Assembly (NCBI GenBank): GCA_902779535.1
Contig: CACZBX010000001.1
Span: 86,794-150,793, forward strand
Direction of reading: 5' to 3'
Length of the DNA stretch: 64,000 nucleotides
From: an uncultured Bacteroidales bacterium
Lineage (GTDB): Bacteria; Bacteroidota; Bacteroidia; Bacteroidales; Bacteroidaceae
Numbering within the stretch: the stretch's first letter is position 1; the number at the start of each line of letters is the position of its first letter. A model generated the notes under the pieces. That model was not told where the DNA came from and ran no database searches. It was given only the letters and a program-made list of their open reading frames with translations. Positions 8,258 through 16,835 of this stretch are shown here, piece by piece. Both the position numbers and the translations under genes were made by a program.

Positions 8258-9142
8258 ATGAAATTAAAGCATTTATTAATGATGGCAATTGCCGCTATGA
8301 TGGTAATGCCTTCGTGTAAAAAGGTTGAAAAAGCAGAACCGGTAAAGAAAAACATTAATGTACAGTTGTATTCTCTTCGTAGTTTGATTAACGAGGAATC
8401 TCCTATCGATTCTTTGCTGCCGAAGTTGGCTGCAATGGGTTTCACTGGCGTTGAGGCTGCTAGTTACAATGATGGTAAGTTCTATGGTAAGACTCCTGCT
8501 GATTATAAGGCAGTAGTTGAGGCTAACGGACTCAATCCATTGTCTTCACACATCAATCATGGGCTCTCTCCTGAAGAATTGGAATCAGGTGATTTCAGTG
8601 AAGCATTGAAATGGTGGGATCAATGTATTGCCGACCATAAGGCAGCTGGAATGAAATATATTGTTACTCCGTGGATGGGTTTGCAAAAGAGCATCCATGA
8701 TCTGCAGGTTTATTGCGACTATTTTAATGCCATTGGTAAGAAATGTGCAGAAAACGGTATTCAATATGGTTACCACAATCATGCTTACGAATATGAGAAG
8801 GTTGAAGACCAAGTGATGTATGACTATATGTTGGAGCACACTGATCCACAATATGTATTCTTCCAAATGGATGTATACTGGACAATGCGTGGTGGCAAGA
8901 GTCAGGTTGAGTATTTCAAGAAATACCCAGGCCGTTTCAAGATGTTACATATCAAGGACGAATGTGAGCTCGGACAAAGCGGTATGGTTGGTTTTGATGC
9001 TATCTTCAAGAACATCAAGGAAGCTGGTACAAAAGAAATCATCGTTGAGGTTGAGCGCTATTCAATGCCTGTCATTGAAAGTATTAAGGAGAGTATCGAT
9101 TATCTGCTGCAGTCAGATTTCGTTCCTGCATCTTACGAATAA
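8258..9142 (+). CDS. Lipoprotein sugar-phosphate isomerase/epimerase-like TIM barrel
   Basis: A 294-residue protein of the xylose isomerase-like TIM barrel family (AP endonuclease 2 fold). Residues 1-20 are a lipoprotein signal (MMVMPSC, Cys20), so it is anchored outside the cytoplasm and cannot act on an intracellular sugar phosphate. Visible motifs include NVQLYSLRSLI, GFTGVEAASYN, SSHINHG, YGYHNHAYEYE, FFQMDVYWTMRGG and MLHIKDE, whose His, Glu and Asp would bind a divalent metal. Related exported proteins occur in Bacteroides beside DUF1080 hydrolases and Gfo/Idh oxidoreductases in a 3-keto-glycoside route; such partners are found at 21.0 and 31-35 kb here. The gene is monocistronic. The exact substrate is unknown. 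Confidence 0.8.
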   Translation: MKLKHLLMMAIAAMMVMPSCKKVEKAEPVKKNINVQLYSLRSLINEESPIDSLLPKLAAMGFTGVEAASYNDGKFYGKTPADYKAVVEANGLNPLSSHINHGLSPEELESGDFSEALKWWDQCIADHKAAGMKYIVTPWMGLQKSIHDLQVYCDYFNAIGKKCAENGIQYGYHNHAYEYEKVEDQVMYDYMLEHTDPQYVFFQMDVYWTMRGGKSQVEYFKKYPGRFKMLHIKDECELGQSGMVGFDAIFKNIKEAGTKEIIVEVERYSMPVIESIKESIDYLLQSDFVPASYE

Positions 9143-9160
9143 AGATCTTCTATAAAAATA

Positions 9161-9190
9161 AAAAAGCCGGTAATCAAGCCGGCTTTTTTT
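9161..9190. terminator. Bidirectional terminator between the isomerase and uxaA
   Basis: The stem AAAAGCCGG/CCGGCTTTT (9162-9170 with 9179-9187) has A-rich and T-rich flanks on both sides, so it can stop transcripts from both convergent genes. The uxaA stop codon at 9189-9191 lies inside its T-run. Confidence 0.9.
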
Positions 9191-10667
9191 ATAATGTTAC
9201 TCCTGTCTTGAAAATGGAGAAATCGTGATACTCGTTCTTCTCATTCCATGCAGGATGTCCGTTGATGATATCTATAATGGCTTGTATGAACATTTGGATA
9301 ACCTCATCCATTGGCTTTTTTGTCAGAATGCCTGCATCAAAATCAATCCAATGTGGTTTGTTCTGGTATAGATTTGTATTGGTCGAGATCTTTACCGTTG
9401 GCACGAACGTACCGAATGGTGTTCCTCGGCCTGTTGTGAAAAGAATCAGATGACAACCGCTTGCAGCCAAGGCGGTAGATGCTACAAGGTCGTTGCCTGG
9501 AGCTGATAAGAGGTTTAGACCGGCTGTCTTTAAGCATTCTCCATATTTCAGCACATCTGTCACTTCGCTGGTTCCACCTTTTTGGGTACAGCCTAATGAT
9601 TTCTCTTCTAAGGTCGAGATTCCTCCTTTCTTGTTTCCTGGCGATGGATTCTCACCAATCGGTTCACCATGTGAGAGGTAATAATTCTTGAAATCATTAA
9701 TCATGTTTACTGTTTTAAGAAACAGTTGTTCATTACGGCAGCGATTCATCAAGATGGTTTCTGCTCCAAACATTTCAGGCACTTCAGTCAGGACTGCTGT
9801 CCCTCCTTGTGCGATTAGATAATCCGAGAACTCGCCGAGCAAAGGGTTGGCTGTGATTCCAGAGAATCCATCAGAGCCGCCACATTTTAACCCGACTTTC
9901 AATTCGGAGAGAGGGATATCCGTGCGTTCATCATGAAGAGTCTGATCATATAAGTCCCGAAGCACTTTCTTTCCTTCCTCAATCTCGTCGGAGACATTCT
10001 GACACACCATGATACGGATACGCTCCTTGTCGTAGTCGCCCAACAATAAGCGGAACTTATCTGGCTGATTGTTCTCGCAACCTAATCCAACAATCAATAC
10101 TCCTCCTGCATTGGGATGCAATGCCATATTCCGTAATATAATGCGGGTGTTCTCATGATCTTCTCCAAGTTGTGAGCATCCGTAGTTATGAGTAAATGCA
10201 ATGAAGTTATTGCTTCCCGTTTCTTCCTTCATCTCTTCGGCAAGGCGCTGAACGACACTGTTGACACATCCCACCGTCGGAATAATCCAGATCTCATTAC
10301 GGATACCTACTTTTCCGTTCTTCCGTCGGTATCCCTTAAAAGAATGATTTTCAAAAGAGTAAGGATTACTATATCTTACGGGATGATAAACATAGGTTTC
10401 TAGTCCTGACAAGTTGGTTTGTACATCTTTTTCATTTACCCATGAACCTTTAGCGATAGAATGAGTAGCCTTTCCTATGGCAAAACCATATTTGATAATC
10501 TGTTCTTCCGGTTGAAGATTCTTAATGGCTATTTTATGTCCTTCGGGAATATCTTCTTTACAGATTACAGTGGATGTTCCGACTTCTATCTGTGTTCCTC
10601 GGGGAAGGGCAGTAAGAGCAACGACCACATTATCGTTAGGATGTATTTGGATGTATGACTTACTCAT
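9189..10667 (-). CDS. uxaA: Altronate dehydratase UxaA
   Basis: A 492-residue protein combining an N-terminal SAF-like domain (about 1-95) with the C-terminal UxaA/GarD domain (about 105-490). Typical segments are GYRRKNGKVGIRNEIWIIPT, FTHNYGCSQLG, GLKCGGSDGFSGI, EVPEMFGAE and FTTGRGTPFG; conserved Cys and His residues would hold the iron cofactor. It dehydrates D-altronate to 2-keto-3-deoxy-D-gluconate (KDG) in the cytoplasm. It is the last gene of a six-gene operon and overlaps uxaB by 8 bases, so the two are translationally coupled. KDG kinase and KDPG aldolase, needed to finish the route, are not in the window. Confidence 0.95.
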   Translation of the reverse strand: MSKSYIQIHPNDNVVVALTALPRGTQIEVGTSTVICKEDIPEGHKIAIKNLQPEEQIIKYGFAIGKATHSIAKGSWVNEKDVQTNLSGLETYVYHPVRYSNPYSFENHSFKGYRRKNGKVGIRNEIWIIPTVGCVNSVVQRLAEEMKEETGSNNFIAFTHNYGCSQLGEDHENTRIILRNMALHPNAGGVLIVGLGCENNQPDKFRLLLGDYDKERIRIMVCQNVSDEIEEGKKVLRDLYDQTLHDERTDIPLSELKVGLKCGGSDGFSGITANPLLGEFSDYLIAQGGTAVLTEVPEMFGAETILMNRCRNEQLFLKTVNMINDFKNYYLSHGEPIGENPSPGNKKGGISTLEEKSLGCTQKGGTSEVTDVLKYGECLKTAGLNLLSAPGNDLVASTALAASGCHLILFTTGRGTPFGTFVPTVKISTNTNLYQNKPHWIDFDAGILTKKPMDEVIQMFIQAIIDIINGHPAWNEKNEYHDFSIFKTGVTL

Positions 10668-12108
10668 GGTTGATATAACTTTGGACCGTTAGCAACATTC
10701 CATTATCCTGAATAGATTTCAAATAAGTTCTTAACAGGTTGGTCAAGTTTGGAATCTCGTTGAGATCTTCATGCCAGATAAAGGTGGCAGCTAAGACACG
10801 TTGTGCAATCTCATCGATACTCTCGGTTTTCCATAAGGACTGTACGAAGTCAAGAATATCGCTGTTGTCATTTGGTTGGATAGGAGTACCATCCTTACGC
10901 TTTCCACCTTGGTAATAAGTGATGATGGCAGCTAAACCAAGCACAAGTCCTTTTGGTAATGTCCCTTTCCTATGCAAGTATCGTTTGAGTCCCGGTAGAT
11001 CTCGAGTTTTATATTTCGGGAAAGCATTGAGCATGATGGAAGTCACTTGATGATCAACAAATGGATTGATGAACCGCTCCCATACACTTTTAGCGAATGA
11101 TTCTAATTCATCTGCTGGTAGGTTGAGTGTGCTCATCAGTTCTTCAAACATTACCTTATGAATATATTGCCCGATAATCGGGTGCTGGCAGGCGTCACGA
11201 ACAATATCGATGCCGGAAAGGAACGCGATAGGTGACAGGACGGTATGTGGACCGTTTAGCAACGTAACCTTTCGTTCGTGGTAAGGTTGTTCAGATGGGA
11301 CAAACAGAACGTGCAGACCGGCTTTATCGGCAGGGAAATGTTCGGCCAATGTCTTTGGTGCTTCAATGACCCAAAGATGAAAGCATTCGGCCTCTACTAG
11401 CATGTTGTCGTCATATTGAACTCGATCTTTTAGAATATCAGCAGTCTTTTTGGGATAACCCGGAACGATTCGATCGACAAGGGTAGAGTATACGGGGCAG
11501 CATGTTTCGAACCATGTCTTAAAACCATCCTCTAATTGCCAGTGTTCAATATATTTCAGGATTGTTTCTTTCAGATGTTTTCCATTCTCGAAAATCAATT
11601 CACAAGGCATGATAAAACATCCTTTTGATAAATCACCTTTGAAATACAGATAACGATGATAGAGGAATTGTGTCAGCTTTCCAGGATAGGAAGAAGCCGG
11701 TCGATCGTTCAAGAGGCAGGAGGGGTCGAAAGCGATGCCTGCTTCTGTTGTGTTGGAGATAATAAAACGAATCTCTGGCTGTTCGGCCAACAAGAAATAT
11801 TGTTCTGGATTTTGATAAGGATTGATGCCTCGGCTGACCGAATCAATCATTTCCATGGTATCGACAATGTTTCCCTGTTCAATACCTTGTAAGTGAACGT
11901 GGTATAGTCCATCCTGTTCATTCAATACAGGTACTCGACCTTCGGGGAGTGGCTGTACAATAACTACGTTACCATTAAAATCGGTCTTTTGGTTCATCTT
12001 TTGTATGATCCAGTCGACAAAAGCCCGAAGGAAATTACCTTCACCAAACTGTACAATTCTTTCCGGGCGAATTGTTTTATGAGCGGTAGATGCGTTTAAA
12101 GATTTCAT
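10660..12108 (-). CDS. uxaB: Tagaturonate reductase UxaB (altronate oxidoreductase)
   Basis: A 482-residue member of the polyol-specific long-chain dehydrogenase family. The N-terminal Rossmann region starts at IVQFGEGNFLRAFVDWII, and a C-terminal helical domain carries the family residues around KVTLLNGPHTVLSPIAFL, including the Lys, Asn and His expected at the active site. It reduces D-tagaturonate to D-altronate with NADH. The start at 12108 leaves 25 bases after the upstream dehydrogenase. In galacturonate users uxaB usually sits with uxaC; no uxaC is present here, and a dehydrogenase that could make tagaturonate directly is next door. That fits L-galactonate rather than galacturonate as the source. 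Confidence 0.93.
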   Translation of the reverse strand: MKSLNASTAHKTIRPERIVQFGEGNFLRAFVDWIIQKMNQKTDFNGNVVIVQPLPEGRVPVLNEQDGLYHVHLQGIEQGNIVDTMEMIDSVSRGINPYQNPEQYFLLAEQPEIRFIISNTTEAGIAFDPSCLLNDRPASSYPGKLTQFLYHRYLYFKGDLSKGCFIMPCELIFENGKHLKETILKYIEHWQLEDGFKTWFETCCPVYSTLVDRIVPGYPKKTADILKDRVQYDDNMLVEAECFHLWVIEAPKTLAEHFPADKAGLHVLFVPSEQPYHERKVTLLNGPHTVLSPIAFLSGIDIVRDACQHPIIGQYIHKVMFEELMSTLNLPADELESFAKSVWERFINPFVDHQVTSIMLNAFPKYKTRDLPGLKRYLHRKGTLPKGLVLGLAAIITYYQGGKRKDGTPIQPNDNSDILDFVQSLWKTESIDEIAQRVLAATFIWHEDLNEIPNLTNLLRTYLKSIQDNGMLLTVQSYINHE

Positions 12109-12133
12109 TATTATCCTTTTTTATGAGTTGTCT

Positions 12134-13153
12134 CTAATTAAACTTTACTAAGATACGGAAAAACTTTCCAGGGTTATCAACCCATTGTTTCATTGCTTCA
12201 AAAGCGTCTTCTGGTTTGACAACCTGTGAGATGAATGGTTCAATAGAGTGTCTCTGCTGCTCCAAATAATGGATAACGGCACGGAAATCACTCGGGAGAG
12301 CGTTTCGTGATCCTCGAATATCCAATTCTTTTTGAACAAATAGTTTGGTGTGGAAGGAAACATCTGATTTAGAGTATCCAATGCAAACAACTCTGCCCGT
12401 GAAACCAACCTCGTCAACGGCCATGATGTAGGTTGACGGACTTCCAACAGCCTCTATAACCACATCAACTCCAAGGCCGTTGGTGATCTGTTCTACACGT
12501 TGATGAACATTCTCAGTATGTGAATTGATGGTGTAGGTTGCCCCCATCTCTTTAGCCAATCCCAGTTTGTAATCGTCCAAATCCACGGCTATGACGGTCG
12601 CTCCACGCAGTGCTGAGCGTATCATTGCCCCCATGCCAACCATTCCACAGCCAATAACCATCACAATGTCATTATCAGTCACCTGTGCTCGGGAAACGGC
12701 ATGAAACCCGACACTCATCGGTTCTATCAAAGCACAATCGCGAGTCGGGATACGACTGGCAGGAATAACTTTTTCCCATGGAATGGTGATATATTCTTTC
12801 ATTGCACCATTGCGTTGCACTCCTAAGGTTTCGTTATGTTCACAAGCATTTACTCGACCATTGCGGCAGGAGGCACATTTTCCACAGTTGGTGTAAGGAT
12901 TAACCGTTACGGTCATTCCTGGTTGTAAGAATGAAGGAACTTTTGGACCAGTTTTCTCAATGATAGCACCTATTTCATGTCCTGGAATAACGGGCATTAA
13001 GGCCATTTGATTTTTTCCTAAGAACGTGTTCAGATCTGATCCACAAAATCCTACATAGGTAATGCGCAAGAGAACTTCATGATCGAGTGGGGTCGGAGTG
13101 GGTAATGTTACCACATCGATTTTTCCTGGAGTAGTTATTTGAATTGCTTTCAT
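12134..13153 (-). CDS. Zn-dependent alcohol dehydrogenase, probable L-galactonate 5-dehydrogenase
   Basis: A 339-residue medium-chain dehydrogenase. The catalytic zinc site is GFCGSD with GHE at about residues 60-62. The structural zinc cysteines are in CGKCASCRNGRVNACEH, and the cofactor-binding Rossmann motif is GCGMVGMGA, followed by a positively read VDLDD that suggests NAD. It resembles LgoD (YjjN) of E. coli, which oxidises L-galactonate at C5 to D-tagaturonate. The neighbours decide the call: upstream a lactonase and an L-galactose-type dehydrogenase, downstream UxaB and UxaA. A sorbitol or threonine dehydrogenase would have the same motifs, so the substrate rests on context. It lies 5 bases downstream of the lactonase gene. 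Confidence 0.78.
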   Translation of the reverse strand: MKAIQITTPGKIDVVTLPTPTPLDHEVLLRITYVGFCGSDLNTFLGKNQMALMPVIPGHEIGAIIEKTGPKVPSFLQPGMTVTVNPYTNCGKCASCRNGRVNACEHNETLGVQRNGAMKEYITIPWEKVIPASRIPTRDCALIEPMSVGFHAVSRAQVTDNDIVMVIGCGMVGMGAMIRSALRGATVIAVDLDDYKLGLAKEMGATYTINSHTENVHQRVEQITNGLGVDVVIEAVGSPSTYIMAVDEVGFTGRVVCIGYSKSDVSFHTKLFVQKELDIRGSRNALPSDFRAVIHYLEQQRHSIEPFISQVVKPEDAFEAMKQWVDNPGKFFRILVKFN

Positions 13154-13158
13154 ATTTT

Positions 13159-14076
13159 TTATTCTGACATATTTTTGATATATGGTAAATCAATAGGATT
13201 CGATATGTTGTAAAACTGTATGGCGTTCTCCCCTAAGAAAAGTTGTTTTTCCTTTTCGGAAAGAACCTTTGATTTGATGATAAAGTCGTACGACATCTTG
13301 TAGGTAATGGCTGTAATGGTTCTCGGATAGTCAGAACCCCACATTAATTTATGTATTCCCACCAAGTCGGCCGCTTGCTTGATGGCATTGATAGCACTGG
13401 GAAACGGATAGAACTCACTATTGTATAGCCATGTAATTCCACCTGACTCAATCATTACATTCTCGTATCGGGCCAACTTAATCTGTTCTTCCCATCTCGG
13501 GATAGTAGGCATACCAAAATGCCCGATAGCAATGCGTAAGTTTGGACATTCTTGGATAACCTCACGCAACTCCTCTACTTGCAAATCGCCATCTGCCAGT
13601 GTGATGGATAGAAAAACATGGTTCTTTTCCATTAGTTTAAACATTTCCATCATTTCAGTTGAGTTCAGATATACACGTCGTTGGTCTAACAATAATCGAT
13701 GTCCTGGAATGGCAATACCATGAAATCCTTTCTCGATAAGTTTTTTTGCTTCATTGAGAAATCCGTCTTTCAAAAAATCACACATGCCGCACACAACAAA
13801 ACGATTAGGATAATCTGTTGCGACCTTTCCCAGATAGTCGTTTTGGATACCGTCAATCATTTCCTGAACAACAATAGCAGCGGAAACCTGAGCATAGTCC
13901 ATATTGGACAGAAAAACTTCGGCAGAGTTAAAGCCGTCAATCATGAACGGTGGAAGCATCTGCACTTCCTCTCCTAAGAAAAGAGATCGACCATTTTGAG
14001 TGGTACGGATTTCCTTCCCATTCCAGATCGTATCTTGTTTTTGCCATAGATGGCTATGTGCATCAATGATTATCAT
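13159..14076 (-). CDS. Amidohydrolase-family sugar lactonase, probable L-galactono-lactonase
   Basis: A 305-residue TIM-barrel hydrolase of the amidohydrolase_2/COG3618 type. It shows IIDAHSHLW (metal-binding HxH), GIAIPGHR, IAIGHFGMP and MWGSDYPRT with the conserved Asp near the C-terminus. Family members open aldonolactones (L-fucono-, L-rhamnono- and L-galactono-lactone). Placed between the L-galactose-type dehydrogenase and the L-galactonate dehydrogenase, with 5-6 base gaps on either side, it would hydrolyse L-galactono-lactone to L-galactonate. No signal peptide is seen, so it acts in the cytoplasm. A decarboxylase of the same superfamily is the main alternative. Confidence 0.8.
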   Translation of the reverse strand: MIIIDAHSHLWQKQDTIWNGKEIRTTQNGRSLFLGEEVQMLPPFMIDGFNSAEVFLSNMDYAQVSAAIVVQEMIDGIQNDYLGKVATDYPNRFVVCGMCDFLKDGFLNEAKKLIEKGFHGIAIPGHRLLLDQRRVYLNSTEMMEMFKLMEKNHVFLSITLADGDLQVEELREVIQECPNLRIAIGHFGMPTIPRWEEQIKLARYENVMIESGGITWLYNSEFYPFPSAINAIKQAADLVGIHKLMWGSDYPRTITAITYKMSYDFIIKSKVLSEKEKQLFLGENAIQFYNISNPIDLPYIKNMSE

Positions 14077-14082
14077 ATTGTT

Positions 14083-15015
14083 TCATGAATTTTTCCAACT
14101 GACTCTTTGTTGGTTCCCAATAATTTTTTGAACTTCTTTGACGAGTTGTTCATCCAAAGGCTCTTCAATAATTTGAATATTTTTCAAGACATTCTCTGGG
14201 TTGGCAGAACTGAAAAGCGTTGTACTGATACGAGGGTTGCTGACGGAATATTGTATTGCCAGTTTTTCAATAGGATAATTTTGTAGTTTACAGTATTCAG
14301 CAGCATTCCTACATGCTTCAACCAAAGAATCAGGTGCGGGGTGCCAATCAGGGACACCACGTGAGGAGAGAAGGCCCATTCCAAAAGGAGAGGCGTTGAT
14401 TATGCCAATATTCCTTGATTCAAAATAGTCCAGATAGTCAATGAGCTTATCATCATTTAAGCAGAAATGGCAGAAGTTTAGGATGGTCTCGACCGTTCCA
14501 GCTGGAACATGATCAATAACCCATTGTAAGTTCTCCAATTGTAAATCGGTAATACCAACATGCTTGACGATGCCTTCCTCTTTCAGTTCAACCAATGCAG
14601 GAAGTGTTTCGTTTGCCACTTGATGTAAGTCTGCAAACTCTATGTCATGGACATTTATCAGATCAATATAGTCGATGTTCAGCCGTTCCATACTTTCATA
14701 GACACTTTCTTTGGCCCGTCTTCCAGAATAATCCCATGTGTTGACGCCATCTTTACCGTATCGCCCAACCTTGGTAGAAAGGAGATAACGGTTTCTTTGT
14801 ATGTGTTTCAGTGCTTTGCCTAAAACGATCTCTGCCTTATAATGCCCATAGTAGGGGGATACATCGATGAAGTTGATGCCATGATCAAGTGCTGTATATA
14901 CAGCTTCAATTCCTTTGGCTTCATTGATACTATGAAACACTCCTCCTAGTGATGAGGCTCCGAAACTTAATGCAGACACTTTCATGCCTGTCTTTCCGAT
15001 TTCACGATATTCCAT
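14083..15015 (-). CDS. Aldo/keto reductase, probable L-galactose 1-dehydrogenase
   Basis: A 310-residue aldo/keto reductase. The catalytic tetrad is visible: Asp and Tyr in INFIDVSPYYG, Lys in LLSTKVGRYG and His in LINVHDIEF. Several stretches (GFGASSLGGVF-like start, VHDIEFADLHQV, LPALVELKEEGIVKHVGIT, GVPDWHPAP) match, from memory, the plant L-galactose dehydrogenase of vitamin C synthesis and its bacterial relatives, which oxidise L-galactose to L-galactono-lactone. Its start codon overlaps the GH29 stop codon (TAATG), so it is coupled to the glycosidase that would supply its sugar. L-fucose, which has the same ring stereochemistry, is a possible side substrate. Confidence 0.8.
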   Translation of the reverse strand: MEYREIGKTGMKVSALSFGASSLGGVFHSINEAKGIEAVYTALDHGINFIDVSPYYGHYKAEIVLGKALKHIQRNRYLLSTKVGRYGKDGVNTWDYSGRRAKESVYESMERLNIDYIDLINVHDIEFADLHQVANETLPALVELKEEGIVKHVGITDLQLENLQWVIDHVPAGTVETILNFCHFCLNDDKLIDYLDYFESRNIGIINASPFGMGLLSSRGVPDWHPAPDSLVEACRNAAEYCKLQNYPIEKLAIQYSVSNPRISTTLFSSANPENVLKNIQIIEEPLDEQLVKEVQKIIGNQQRVSWKNS

Positions 15016-16658
15016 TATTTTCTGATTTTAAACACTGGTGCAATCTTATTTAGTTGCTTTGGTACAGTGATTACCAATCCATTTGTCGTTTGTTTGCAAG
15101 GAACTTTTCCATACCCCAACAAAGTTACCTGCTTGATAGATTTGGGATAAAGCGTTGATCCTTTTGCCAAAGAACGGATTATCACCTTCCCATCGGTCGG
15201 CCATGCCATTGCTACAGCATACAAAGCCTTGTTTGTTTGGGTAAAACGAATCTCTTGGGCAGTGATTCCCTTATAATCTGTTTCGTTAAAACCTTGATTC
15301 TTGATAGGATTTTTAGATTCTGACGATGGGCCTTCTCCAAAGATAGAGAAAGGACGAGTGTCGTAGATACATTCTTTGTTAATTGCCATCCACTCTCCAA
15401 ACTCGTTCAAAACAGCCTCTTCCTTCTCATCAAAAGTACCATCAGACCTTAAAGGAACGCTAAGCAAAAGGTTCCCGTTTTTGCTGACAATGTCAACTAA
15501 CATTCGAGCAACGGTAGCAGCTGTTTTATATCGGTTGTTTTGATAGATGCTGGTGTTGTAATGCCAACCTCCTATGCATGAACAGGTTTGCCACGGTTCT
15601 TCAATGATATTCTCTGGAATACCTCTTTCTACATCCCATACCAACGCTTTTCGTTGATTCTCATCAAGAATTTTGGTCGTCATGACAGCACCGAGTTTCC
15701 CGTTATGAGTAGCCATATAATGGTTGTAATAATGGGCTGCAATCTTCAATCCTGCATCGCTGATAGGATAAAAAGGAAGCACGGTTACATCAAAATAAAC
15801 TAAGTCGGGATTATATTTGTTGATGGCGTCCAAGGTGCGATTATAGAAGTTTGTGACATATTCTTGGGTTGGTTGTGTTATTCCTCCTCCCCATGCCCAT
15901 TGTCCATGTATCATACCATTCGCCCAACTTCCTTTACTCAGTGGATGGTTTTGTGCATAGAGATCTTGTGGATCGTATCCTTCCCACCATTTACCCTTGC
16001 CGTCAGCTTTTGTCAAAGCACCATCGTAAGGTACCCCCATCTTATCTCCTTCCCGGTCATATCGTTGTGCTGGTTCATAAAATAGCCAAGCATGGTCCGC
16101 ATGAAAGCTGATTCCAAAAGGTAAGCCGTTTTTCCTTGCAGCTTTTGCCCAACCATCAATCAAGTCTTTCTTTGGTCCCATATTGACAGCATTCCAAGGC
16201 TGATATTTACTATTCCAAAGGTCCATGTTGTCGTGATGGTTACCTAGTGCAACAAAATATTGAGCACCAATCTTTTTATAAAAAGCGACCAGTTTGTCTG
16301 GATCCCATTTCTCGGCCTTGAAGAGAGGAATAATATCTTTAAAACCAACTTCAGAAGGATGTCCGTAATGTTCAACGTGATACTTATATTCCCGACTTCC
16401 TTCAATATACATGGAACGTGCCATCCAATCGCCAGATCCTTCTACACACTGTGGTCCCCAATGTGCCCAAATACCAAACTTGGCATTGCGAAACCATTCG
16501 GGTGTCTTGTAGTTTTTCAATGAATTCCACGTTGGTTCAAATGCACCTTTAGCCATCGGCTCTTGTGATTCGGAAACCTGAACGTCATAAGATTGTCCTT
16601 TGCTTATCGTCGTAAAGATGGTTAAACAGAAGGTCATTAATAACAATTTTTTAATCAT
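15015..16658 (-). CDS. Exported GH29 alpha-L-fucosidase/alpha-L-galactosidase
   Basis: A 547-residue protein from the ATG at 16658. The frame stays open to 16823, but the added residues would cross the promoter and hide the clear signal peptide MIKKLLLMTFCL...SKGQS. The GH29 fold is shown by WFRNAKFGIWAHWGPQ, FVALGNHHDNMDLWNSKY, VNMGPKKDLIDGW and a nucleophile Asp at D290 in LVYFDVT; a C-terminal beta domain ends the protein. GH29 enzymes release alpha-L-fucose, and some release alpha-L-galactose. As the first gene of an operon for L-galactose catabolism, alpha-L-galactoside is the more likely natural substrate. The HHDN variant in place of the common KHHDG motif marks a particular subfamily. 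Confidence 0.85.
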   Translation of the reverse strand: MIKKLLLMTFCLTIFTTISKGQSYDVQVSESQEPMAKGAFEPTWNSLKNYKTPEWFRNAKFGIWAHWGPQCVEGSGDWMARSMYIEGSREYKYHVEHYGHPSEVGFKDIIPLFKAEKWDPDKLVAFYKKIGAQYFVALGNHHDNMDLWNSKYQPWNAVNMGPKKDLIDGWAKAARKNGLPFGISFHADHAWLFYEPAQRYDREGDKMGVPYDGALTKADGKGKWWEGYDPQDLYAQNHPLSKGSWANGMIHGQWAWGGGITQPTQEYVTNFYNRTLDAINKYNPDLVYFDVTVLPFYPISDAGLKIAAHYYNHYMATHNGKLGAVMTTKILDENQRKALVWDVERGIPENIIEEPWQTCSCIGGWHYNTSIYQNNRYKTAATVARMLVDIVSKNGNLLLSVPLRSDGTFDEKEEAVLNEFGEWMAINKECIYDTRPFSIFGEGPSSESKNPIKNQGFNETDYKGITAQEIRFTQTNKALYAVAMAWPTDGKVIIRSLAKGSTLYPKSIKQVTLLGYGKVPCKQTTNGLVITVPKQLNKIAPVFKIRK

Positions 16659-16682
16659 GGGAACTTTATTTGAGGTTATTTG

Positions 16683-16690
16683 CAAAGGTA
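16683..16690 (-). promoter_or_regulatory. -7 promoter element of the L-galactose operon
   Basis: On the minus strand this reads TACCTTTG, 25 bases before the GH29 start at 16658. No regulator gene or clear operator is seen in the 177-bp gap shared with pyrE. Confidence 0.6.
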
Positions 16691-16800
16691 TCTTTTTTTT
16701 ATTACAAAAGGAAACATCTTTAAGTAAATAAAAAATGAGTCCAGCAATTGTTATTATCATGTTTTTATAACGGAATAACTCTAACATCAAAAATAATTCG

Positions 16801-16808
16801 TATTTTTG
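16801..16808 (+). promoter_or_regulatory. -7 promoter element for pyrE
   Basis: TATTTTTG matches TAnnTTTG and lies 27 bases before the pyrE start codon. Confidence 0.6.
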
Positions 16809-16835
16809 TGAACTGAAAAGCAACGATTATATATT

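Noticed and set aside
9189-12108. Galacturonate utilisation locus
   Set aside because: uxaA and uxaB belong to that route too, but no uxaC isomerase or galacturonate transporter is present, while a dehydrogenase able to make tagaturonate from L-galactonate is directly upstream.
16659-16823. N-terminal extension of the GH29 protein
   Set aside because: The extension would cross the -7 element at 16683-16690 and bury a clear signal peptide that begins at 16658.
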